Part shown: positions 1 through 7,854 of the stretch, piece by piece | Layout: each line of letters begins with the position of its first letter | How positions within the stretch are numbered: the stretch's first letter is position 1 | Source: Stereocaulon alpinum | Lineage: Eukaryota > Ascomycota > Lecanoromycetes > Lecanorales > Stereocaulaceae | Length of the DNA stretch: 22,112 nucleotides | NCBI GenBank assembly: GCA_018257865.1 | Contig: JAEUBA010000224.1 | Location: 1 to 22,112, forward strand | Reading direction: 5' to 3' | Made by a program: the position numbers and the translations under genes | The notes under the pieces: model-generated | Seen by the model: the letters and a program-made list of their open reading frames with translations, nothing else | Databases searched by the model: none | Told to the model about the DNA's origin: nothing

Positions 1-303
1 CAACCACGCGACGTCTCAACATCGTTCAACCTGCAATGCATTAGGGGAGACATCTCGGCTCTGAATAGGTATTCAGGTTCGTAGCCAGCACCGCGTACAG
101 GTGTGTCTCCATCGCTGGCCTTTATACTACCTTATCTATTATAGAAAGCTATTATAAGTACCTCCTTTAGTACTCCCCTAATACTACCTCAATACTCTTT
201 TTTTGGAAACGATATTACCTTATTTTCTAATCACGAAGGCAAATACTTATCCTAATACAAATTTTAGCTAGAATAACCGAAGAAAAAGGTATAATCATTT
301 AGC
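1..303. other. AT-rich intergenic sequence, no gene seen
   Basis: Downstream flank of the minus-strand CorA-like gene. From about 120 to 300 it is dominated by TpA-rich stretches (repeated tatt, ctatta and taatacta patterns). No open frame of note is present. The composition would fit 3' UTR plus an old repeat mutated by repeat-induced point mutation, but that is inference. Confidence 0.5.
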
Positions 304-2046
304 TTAAACGGTGAGTTCTGTGGCTCCACTGTTGTTATGGTTTAACTCTTCCACTGCGAGGAAAATCTTCTTCACCTTGTCCTTCCAAAATGCTTCGCTG
401 CCCCAGGTGGCACTCCCGAAGAGCTTATCATCCCTTCTATCCATCAAGCCTTTGGTCCTACGACCGGTATGTCCCAAGAGTACTTGAGCAAGACCAGAGT
501 TCATGACCTCGGAGTTCTGGTAATAGTTATGGGTCTCAGAAAACGCAAGAAACCAGAATCCCGCAGGAACAGAGCGCCATGTTAGGTGGTACGCCAGCCT
601 CCAGAGCCGAAGTCTTCGTTCATCAATTGCAGGTAGGTAGATAGGGAAGTATGTCAGGAGACTGAAAAATACCACCAAGACGAGAAATACCCACACAGGG
701 ACTTGCCCTTGTCCGAAGATCGATAGGTTCATGCCCAGCATAGCGCAAACAAAGTTGAGCGGGAGGTATAAGAAAGCCAAGTTGGAGAGTTTTCCGAGGT
801 TTTTTGCTGTGGCCTTTGACTGTTTGGCCTCTTCCAGTTGCTCTGACGCCAGCTCAACCCTGTAATCCGAATCAACTTCGTGTCTGTACCAATCATATAT
901 TCTCATCGTATTATCGTACAACGACAAGAGCATGTCAACGTCGGTTAGGAGACCGTGAAGATTCCGCCGATATGAATCACCGGCCGCATCTGAGCTCTTA
1001 TACTTAGGAGAAAGCGGTCCGAGATATCCAAACAAGGCTTGCTTGAATTTGACCAATTCGAGTCGCCGATAGTGCATAGCTAATATGTGTGGATGATCTT
1101 TATAGGCAACTCTGTCGCTCTCTTCTACTTGAATCGGCTCCGGGTCGTGTCGTAGGTTATAATCTTCGTAACATCTAAGAACCAAAAGACGGGTGTAGAA
1201 ATGTATAATGCCGCATAAAAATTCGGAAGAGTCACTGGGGAGCTCATGGCTTATCGAAGACGCATCGGCGGTAGCAGCAAAAAGGTCGACGGCACAAGGG
1301 TACGAGCGTCTCTGAACTCTACTCAATCGGTCCAACATCGACTGCGGTGTCTGATAAACGGCTTTTGACCGGATGAGTGCAATAACTATTTCCTGCGGTT
1401 ATTCTCTTCCACGCTTGCCAGCCACCTAATAGAAGCCAGACTTACCAACACCACTTCTACAGCAGACAGACAAGCATTCCGAGCCCACGCTCAAACGGAG
1501 TATGGAGGCGCACGTTTCTGACGGAAGCCGGATAGGGTTCCAACGACCGCCAAAAGTCCAATAGTCTTCAGTGCGATTCCTTTCCTCTTCAAGGCGCTTA
1601 CGAATTACTCCCGGACAGCCTAGCTCATCTCTGAATTCCTTGTAGTCGAAGTGATGTCGCATAAATGATACCTCGAGGCCAAAGGTGCTCCACAGGAGAT
1701 CAAGGATTTCCGGATCTACGTGTGAGCTGTCTCGATGACACAGTATCACCGCACGTACATATTTCGAGACGAGACAATATCGCAAATCGAACTTTGCCAC
1801 TGAACTAGTCCCGAAGTCTCTAGTAGTGGTAATTGATGCTGCTTTCGCCTCCTTATAATACACCCGTACCAGATAATTAGGGCTGATCTTGCCCGCATCT
1901 GAGGACACGAGTTTATGAAGCCAGTCACAATTATTTGACGATGCTGAGTGCACCTTGGTGTACTCTTCCAAACTCGGCCGCTGCGCGTTCACATTGCCCG
2001 AATCTTCTGCATGGGCAGACTGTTGAGCATCGGAGGGACTTGCCAT
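304..2046 (-). CDS. CorA-like Mg2+ transporter family protein, two exons (2046-1446, 1385-304)
   Basis: Two minus-strand open frames join across a 60-nt intron (1386-1445) into 560 aa. The first frame would otherwise stop at 1426 and the second has no start of its own, while the splice keeps phase exactly (601 nt plus 1082 nt). The C-terminal third carries the CorA signature: a long helical stretch (about residues 370-400), a first membrane helix at about 400-417 ending in Gly-Met-Asn (G418-M419-N420), and a second helix at about 430-452, followed by a charged cytosolic tail. In CorA proteins GMN sits at the channel mouth and selects Mg2+, so a plasma or organelle membrane channel is expected. 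The N-terminal 200 residues are soluble and of the divergent kind seen in fungal CorA-like proteins. The start ATG (2046) is the first in the frame. Substrate is inferred, not shown. Confidence 0.85.
1386..1445 (-). other. Spliceosomal intron of the CorA-like gene (60 nt)
   Basis: On the minus strand the donor is GTAAGT (first G at 1445) and the acceptor is AAATAG (last G at 1386), with a branch-like AATAACC about 15 nt before the acceptor. Removing it converts the premature TAG of the first frame into a continuous frame of phase 1. The nearby alternative CAG acceptor breaks the frame. Confidence 0.85.
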
Positions 2047-2238
2047 CGAGTTGGAGTTTTGCTAGAACGGGGTATCACCAGCTAGTGGATTACTTGAATA
2101 CCATAAGAAGATGCAATGTACGAGTGGCGGAGTAGGCGCGACGTAAATATTCTATGCAATGTTGAGGAAGTGGGGCCTGTTTCCGTTCATATATTATATA
2201 CACCCCGAACTTAGGATCTGAGATTGCCGTTCCCGGAC

Positions 2239-2312
2239 GGGAAAGGGAGCAGGGCTGCTTAAGAGGGAGCAACGAGGGAGCAAGGGGGCGCAGCAAGGGA
2301 GTAAGAGGGAGC
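2239..2312. repeat. Purine-rich imperfect short tandem repeat (GGGAGCAA-like)
   Basis: The plus strand holds about six imperfect copies of an octamer of the form GGGAGYAR, with almost no pyrimidines apart from the C or T inside each unit. This strand asymmetry creates a spurious Leu/Pro-rich minus-strand reading frame that I do not accept as a gene. Confidence 0.6.
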
Positions 2313-2517
2313 ATTATAGGTTAGTGCAGGGGCGCAGTAGGTAGCAGCCTGGAATAGCTGCCTAATATTTGGCTATAGCTGCTTACGTTACTTATAATAA
2401 CATTCGTCAGTATTATTGCCTGGCTTAGCATCCTACTGCCTGGAACTCCCTAAGTTCTGGAGATATAACAAGGTCGCGCGATCCTAGGAACGCCTTCTTT
2501 GCCGTCCTTCGCCAAGC

Positions 2518-2523
2518 TATAAA
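2518..2523 (+). promoter_or_regulatory. TATA-like box upstream of the orphan gene
   Basis: TATAAA in the context agcTATAAAggc, about 250 bp before the proposed ATG at 2771. Position and orientation fit a promoter with a long 5' UTR (or an unrecognised 5' exon). Based on sequence match only. Confidence 0.3.
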
Positions 2524-2770
2524 GGCAGCGACGGGGCAATTCTTGACCCGTTCACCAGCAATACAAATTTTGGACACTCAGCGAGACACGTTCAGGGACT
2601 CTTGCGAATCTGCTTTACAAAAAGGCCTGGCCTATCGAGCTCAGCAAGTTTTCCGTTTTCAGCCTCTCTCATCTAAAGCTGGGCGCGAGACAGATTTCAG
2701 CATACTCTAGCATCTAGCTTAGCCTGCGAGGTTCTCTGGGGGCTTAGAAGATTTAATCGCTCAACAGGTG

Positions 2771-3352
2771 ATGGATTTCATCTCCAATGACCTTAAGAAA
2801 GCTGCAAAAACGGGGTTCATTACCGTGTTTGAATTTCAGTGTCAACCAGAGTCGTTACACGGCGCCTCGAATTTGGCTGAAGACTTAGCAGAGAACGTCT
2901 TTGGGGCAAGTGGCCTAAGCAATTTATTTCCGAATTGGATTTCCTCGGGCTGGATTGACCTCCCAAATAGTAGTGATGCCTCAAACGACGGAGGAGAGCC
3001 TATTTATACTAAGCTGATAGATGATGCACACTCATATACCCTTGGCGCAATGCAAGCTATCTACGACAACCATGCAGGTGGCACTGCGTATGATTTAGCG
3101 GTACAAGCACTAAAGCAGACGTTCAAGTGTCGGAAAGAACTCCACGACGTAGTCATGAGCAGACTCGACCAGCCTGAACTAACGGACCGGATAGGCATGG
3201 GAGCTTTCTTTGCCAAAATGCACTTTGAGGATTGCGATAAGGCCCTTCGGTTGGCATTTTCTGTACTGAAGGATGGATCTCCTATAGACCAAGTGGCTAT
3301 TGAACATCTCACCGGAGTTGAGGATAAATGGACTCTCAAGGGAGAGCATTAA
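2771..3352 (+). CDS. Hypothetical protein, 193 aa
   Basis: A single uninterrupted frame from an ATG at 2771 to TAA at 3350-3352. The codon before it, GTG, is not a eukaryotic start. The ATG has G at -3 and G at +4. I do not recognise the family. The protein is soluble, without signal peptide or membrane helix, mildly acidic and largely helical, with Cys near residue 23 (FQCQP), Cys in the FKCRKEL segment near 118, and Cys in the FEDCDKA segment near 156. The frame stays open upstream of the ATG back to a TAG near 2720, and the ATG follows a CAG that could be a splice acceptor, so a short upstream exon is possible. Coding is inferred from length and amino-acid composition. It is flanked by the CorA-like gene (divergent) and the HET gene (convergent). 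Confidence 0.5.
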   Translation: MDFISNDLKKAAKTGFITVFEFQCQPESLHGASNLAEDLAENVFGASGLSNLFPNWISSGWIDLPNSSDASNDGGEPIYTKLIDDAHSYTLGAMQAIYDNHAGGTAYDLAVQALKQTFKCRKELHDVVMSRLDQPELTDRIGMGAFFAKMHFEDCDKALRLAFSVLKDGSPIDQVAIEHLTGVEDKWTLKGEH

Positions 3353-4096
3353 TTAAGTATTAGAAAGGAAGGAGCTGGCAAAATTTATAGTTTCTATTTA
3401 GATAATACTCTCGCCGTTGAATATAACGTAATACCTAGAATTCGAGGTATTAGACTAATTAGAATAGTAAGATAAAAATAGATATTTAATCAAGTAGAGA
3501 GCGAAGCTAGTAGCCGAAGTAAAGATATTAGATAATTAATCTACAGGCGAAGTAGACTTGGAAAGTCGTCAAGGATACCGGGGCAGGGCTATTTGACCTA
3601 CGGAGAGGAGGCTCTTCTCAAGCCTTCAACGCCCGGCTACTGAAGGAGGATATCAGGGCGTATCAGCTCATGTCTAGTATATCGCCTTGTGCTAGTCCTA
3701 GCAGGCATGTCTGTGTACGACCAGTCACGTTTTTCAATAGGTGGTATGGTGAAAGGGAACCTACGGATGACCAACGGGCCGAGAGGACTTGTAGGATGGA
3801 TTAATAAGCTAAAAGCGTGATACATCTCTTATGCGATTGACTTCCTCCGACTTGGAACATCCAGAGTTTCTACACCAGGCCAATGCCTCGCCGAGAGTCT
3901 TCAAAACAGTACAGTATTATTGCCAACCCCCGACTCGCCGGATAATACGTCCGCGAGCAACGATAGGCCTTCTTGACCCCGACTTCTCCCATCATTGGAC
4001 ACGTCGCCTATACCAGGTCGGTTTAATGGCAGGGAAAGCCTTCACCCTAAGGATTAGTCAGATCTTACGACGACCGTCCTGGAATCGATCCGCTCA
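3353..4096. other. Convergent intergenic region, 744 bp, AT-rich
   Basis: Lies between the 3' ends of the orphan gene and the HET gene. Positions 3355-3545 are very rich in TA dinucleotides (gatatttaatc, ttagataattaat). The remainder is of ordinary composition and contains only short frames on both strands (for example 3637-3825 minus and 3831-4163 plus) with no recognisable domain. It probably holds the two 3' UTRs and possibly a decayed repeat. Confidence 0.5.
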
Positions 4097-6045
4097 TCAG
4101 CGTATTCGAAAAACTAATCTTTCAGAGTTCTGTTGCTCTCCGTGCATCAGTCCACAAACATAAGCGTAGCCCCTCATGAGAAAATCATCGCCATCCGGCC
4201 GCAGGATAAAGGGATATGTGCTTCCAAGAGCGACACAGACCAGATCTCCTGGCCTAGTTGTAGATATGGTGCATCCAATGAATCGATTCCTAGTGATGAA
4301 GAAATTGGATTCGGGGTAGTCAAAGTCCCAGACGGGTTTACCGAATGCATGTCCGTCTGCCTTTTTAGATCTCTCCGACAAGTCTGGCGGTATGTATTTA
4401 TTGAATGTCTCTTCGTCGAGCACAATTCTCAAATAGGCAACAAAATTGTGAACTAAATAGCGCTCATCCGCGGGATCGGTATTCTCGTCCAGTCCGAACG
4501 AGAAAGATGTCGCAGCGGCGGTAAGTATACCGGTGCTGAATGGTGTCTGTGACTGACTTTTCTCCACAGTCTTCAGAATTTTTTGCCAAACTTGCTTCAA
4601 CATGTTTCTTCCTTCATCTGATTCGATTATCGCATTACCGAAGAACTTTTCATTGTAGGGTTCGACAAAACTAATAGGATCGACAATGAATCCAGTTAGA
4701 GATACAATATTCAATTTCTTATCAATACTCCAAATCGGTGTCGTCTCGCCGGCTGGTTTCCATGGGAGCGCCATTCCAAAACGAAACGGATTCCGAAACA
4801 ACATAGGTTGATTCCATTGCGGAATCCATGATGGATTTTCGTTGCCGGTGATGTAGGCAAAAACATCCGTATTCTGAAAATTGATGATTGCCGCTTCGAC
4901 GGAGTCTCGGTAAACCTCAAGCGTTGACTTGCTGTAGTCGGGATCGAGTAGGTTACTCCCATCAGAGAACTCCATTAAACCCCTGAGACCGTATATTACA
5001 TCTCTTGCATCTAAGCAAGAATAGTTGGACGCGAGATACAGTATTGAAAGCCAATTCTTGGGGTTTCTGGTAAGCTCTGTTATGGTTGACACCCACCAGC
5101 AATACGTGTCGGTAAAGCCGAAGCTCTTGGAGAATGCAGTTTCCATTATGATATAGCCAGCAACAAGATCAACCCGTTCCCATTCAATCTGTTCACGGCC
5201 ACAGTGGACCAATCGCTCTTTGTTTGCAGATACTTCTTGAATAATCCATAGTCGAGTGAAGTAAGGACGAGAGTAGAACCAAACTAGAGATTTCCAGGTC
5301 GCGTCGGTACTGAATTCGCATTCACTTGGTAGTGGGAGACACGCGCGGTTCTTTAGTATAAGGTCCTGGTAGATATTGCCTACTAATCGTAGGCCTGAGA
5401 CCGATACGCCAAGTTTCTGACATAGGAGGTCGGAAATTGCTACAATCGAGTTGATGGCGGCTACCGCCTGATGTTCCTGTGTATCTGGTCCAAGCCATGA
5501 AATGACGCTTTCTGCGTATTCGTAAATCCTCCGCATCTGCTTGACCTGACAAGCACGTTCACGGATGTTTGGTTGATTTATACTATAAACTTGTCAGACC
5601 TGGGGAAGCCGAACAGGCCGACAACATTGTAAAAGGGCACCGACACTATATAAAGCAATACAACACGGCAGTTGAGAATTTAGATGTTTTCCGATTAAAA
5701 CAGGAATGACTGAATTGAGGGAGATGTGTCGTCTACTCACCAGAGAGCATCTGCAAACAGAAATCTTGACCGATCTTGATATCGGAGGTGAGTGAGTCCT
5801 CTATAGAGACTTTGGGTCACCTCTACTCGTTTACCCTGGCAGACGACTATATCTCTAGCATTTGGATCACCCCAAGCATAAGAGAGCGCTTCATATTTCG
5901 GCGGATTAGACCCATCCGCAACGTGTAGCAAACAAGAAACAGCATCACTATCATCCCCAGGCAAAATTTCCGCAACCCTAAAAGAGGGCGGAGGCGGGTT
6001 GGGCAGATCCTCGTATTGATACGACTCCAAGGCATACTCGGACAT
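4097..6045 (-). CDS. HET-domain (heterokaryon incompatibility) protein, two exons (6045-5741, 5582-4097)
   Basis: Joining two minus-strand frames across a 158-nt intron gives 596 aa. The first exon has the N-terminal HET motif YEALSYAWGD (residues 51-60) and ends in FADAL. The splice completes a Cys codon, giving CINQ (102-105), the second hallmark. EYAESVISWLG follows at about 122-132, and RLWIIQEV (about 212-219) is the third conserved block. The C-terminal part carries the usual HET-family ending, a YAYVCGLMHGE segment before a short tail and TGA at 4097-4099. HET proteins act in the cytosol in non-self recognition after hyphal fusion and can trigger cell death. The HET domain is a TIR-like fold, but which alleles or partners this one senses cannot be told. 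There is no NACHT, ankyrin or WD extension, so it is the stand-alone class. Both ends and all motifs are present, so it appears intact. Confidence 0.92.
5583..5740 (-). other. Spliceosomal intron of the HET gene (158 nt)
   Basis: The donor on the minus strand is GTGAGT (first G at 5740) and the acceptor is TTATAG (last G at 5583), with a consensus branch CTGAC about 12 nt upstream of the acceptor. Phase 2 splicing reconstitutes the HET motif LCINQ across the junction, which makes the call firm. The intron is long for a filamentous fungus. Confidence 0.9.
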
Positions 6046-6362
6046 TGTGGATACAAGGATGTGTATGCAGTGTTATGTAACAAGTAGAGCAGTAGAACCT
6101 ATTAAACAACCGAAGGAGCTGAATGGATTACCCCACCTACTCACAGCTAGTGGGTAGAGGGGATATTACCGTATTATAGTAGCCGGCAAATACGGGTGAG
6201 GATGAGCACTAGGAAGCTTCTTCGACTAAATAGTTAAGACAATATTCGTTGAACGAGTAAGGCTGGAGTGAGAGGAATTGTATAGTCTATGACAAAGGTA
6301 AGCAAAGGTGCTGGAATAGTCTATTTAAGTAAAGTAGTGTTCCTCATAAGTCTCGAATTAGA
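6046..6362. other. 5' flank of the HET gene, about 317 bp
   Basis: Upstream sequence of the minus-strand HET gene, running into the minisatellite. It contains AT-rich patches and no convincing TATA box at a standard distance. An ATG at 6289 opens a frame that merely reads through the tandem repeats and is not accepted as a gene. Confidence 0.4.
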
Positions 6363-6515
6363 GTGGACAGGAGCTGCTTTGGTGGACAGGAGCTGCTTTG
6401 GTGGACAGGAGCTATTATTTAGTGGACAGGAGCTATTATTTGGTGGACAGGAGCTGCTTTGGTGGACAGGAGCTGCTTTGGTGGACAGGAGCTGCTTTGG
6501 TGGACAGGAGCTATT
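6363..6515 (+). repeat. Minisatellite, 8 units of 19 or 21 bp
   Basis: Every unit begins GTGGACAGGAGCT. Type A units (19 bp) end gctttg, starting at 6363, 6382, 6443, 6462 and 6481. Type B units (21 bp) end attatt plus two bases, starting at 6401 and 6422. A last truncated B-type unit starts at 6500 and runs straight into the copia LTR terminus at 6516. The order is A A B B A A A B'. Units are essentially identical within type, so expansion or homogenisation is recent. Confidence 0.95.
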
Positions 6516-6725
6516 TGTCGGTAGAACCTAGCTGCTAGCCTAGGTAGTACCGATTAGTAGGTAGCTTGATCCCCTATTACCTGCCCCGGACAACCTGATT
6601 CGCAGGGTGTCTATTGGGCTTGGTAAACTGGGGATTGATTGAATCTAGCTAGCTAAGCTATGGTGTTTTATCTAGGAGCGGGCGCCAAGCCGCTTATTGC
6701 GGAGCGGAGTAATATTATTCCGACA
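6516..6725 (-). repeat. Copia 3' LTR (210 bp)
   Basis: Begins TGTCGG and ends CCGACA, a 6-bp terminal inverted repeat with the canonical TG...CA ends. It matches 20246-20450 with about ten substitutions, four of them clustered in its last 20 bp (gtaata here against gcgacg in the other copy), and contains 5 extra bases (cctag) near position 6538. No polypurine tract is seen at its inner edge, although the DNA transposon lies only 6 bp away. Confidence 0.85.
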
Positions 6726-6731
6726 CTGGTA

Positions 6732-6845
6732 CGGTGTGCCGCAATGGGCAAGTGGTCACATCAAATATTTTGAACTTTGATTTCTGAAAACCTAATCCAC
6801 CGCATTTACAACTCTCATTAATCCAGCAACTACACCACCACCAGC
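6732..6845 (+). repeat. Left terminal inverted repeat of the TA transposon
   Basis: This 114-bp arm is the reverse complement of 7628-7741. The outer 80 or so bases are perfect, and the mismatches lie in the inner third. The inner edge is marked by a CAC/CCA triplet run (accaccaccagc). Confidence 0.9.
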
Positions 6846-7627
6846 TATTGACTGTCTATTGAGTGACTCAAATAGTTGTTTCTATACGCAATAAACCCTT
6901 GCTGGTGGTTAGAACTATGCGCCGTCGTCTCCCGCCACCGTATATGTCGCCGCCGGAAATAGGTGAAATGCTTATATCATCTCCACCGACAATATATAGT
7001 AGACTGCGCTGACTGCTCCCTATAGGCAAGATAACCTCCTACCAGCCTCCCGCCCTCCTTCTATATACTATCCTACGTCTGCGAGTGGCTGGGCGGGTTG
7101 CGATTCCACCCCGCTATCGCATAGTCCAGGTCTCCGCCCCAGCTGGCGGTGGGGAAGGCCCGCCTATAATATGCGCTGCAAATATATACGCATTGCTATA
7201 GAGGTCCTCCCACGTCAGTAGCGCCTCAGTTAGTAGCTAAGATATAGGTAAGTACTGCGTAGTAAGTGCTTGGTGATCTATACCGCTGTTAAGTATATAT
7301 AATCAATACATAGGTTGCGGAGGGCCTACAGTCGATAGCAGTAGACTTAGTAGCAGCGGTATCAGCCTAGCTGTACTAGAAACACCTGAGAAGCTGGAGA
7401 CTATATAGAGGAATACTATATAGGAAGGATTGGTTGATTGATTAGATAATTCTATCATCAGAAAAGCAGGCGCATTCTATACTACTCTTCAATATACCAC
7501 TTCGCTACCTGCAAGTCAAAAACTTTTAGTTGTAACTTTTAAAGAACATCAATATAAAATAAGAGGCAGGAATTTGATAGAGTACTACTAGATAAGCTAT
7601 ATTATAGGCGCTGTAGATAATTAGATC

Positions 7628-7741
7628 GCTGGTGGTGGTGTAGTTACTGGATTAATAAGAGTTGCAAATGCGGTGGATTAGGTTTTCAGAAATCAAAGTT
7701 CAAAATATTTGATGTGACCACTTGCCCATTGCGGCACACCG
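7628..7741 (-). repeat. Right terminal inverted repeat of the TA transposon
   Basis: Mirror of 6732-6845, ending GCGGCACACCG immediately before the duplicated TA at 7742-7743. Confidence 0.9.
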
Positions 7742-7854
7742 TAACTGGCAAAGTTTTAGAAAGTCGAAAAAACAGTGCCAATCGACGCCAAATCTAGCAA
7801 TTAGCTAGCATAGAAACGGGCCTGCAAGGCCAAGCAACGTTGCAATCTGATTGG

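Larger units (their letters stand above)
2047..2770. other. Divergent intergenic region, 724 bp
   Basis: Lies between the start of the minus-strand CorA-like gene and the plus-strand orphan gene, so it should hold both promoters. It contains a purine-rich imperfect repeat (2239-2312), AT-rich sequence with repeated gctgcct/tagctgc words (2335-2430), and a TATA-like box at 2518. No further gene is supported. Confidence 0.5.
6732..7741. mobile_element. Non-autonomous DNA transposon with 114-bp TIRs and TA target duplication (Tc1/mariner-type)
   Basis: The terminal inverted repeats 6732-6845 and 7628-7741 start CGGTGTGCCGCAATGGGC and agree at all but about three of 114 positions. TA dinucleotides at 6730-6731 and 7742-7743 flank the element; removing the element and one TA restores ctggTAactgg in the copia tail. 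TA duplication is the mark of the Tc1/mariner superfamily (including fungal pogo/Fot1 types). The 780-bp interior shows no transposase frame on either strand and is full of tata/ctata words, so it depends on a transposase elsewhere. At 1010 bp it is large for a MITE. I do not recognise the family. Confidence 0.88.

Noticed and set aside
2090..2314. 74-codon Leu/Pro-rich minus-strand ORF
   Set aside because: Created by the purine-rich imperfect repeat at 2239-2312; low complexity.
3637..3825. 62-codon minus-strand ORF downstream of the HET gene
   Set aside because: Short, no family, no promoter or splice context.
3831..4163. 110-codon plus-strand ORF overlapping the HET gene 3' end
   Set aside because: Overlaps the well-supported HET coding region antisense, has no recognisable domain, and its composition is that of a shadow frame.
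6289..6531. 80-codon plus-strand ORF with repeated GGQELL/WTGAALVDRSC
   Set aside because: It only translates the 19/21-bp minisatellite in rotating frames and ends inside the copia LTR. No independent coding evidence.
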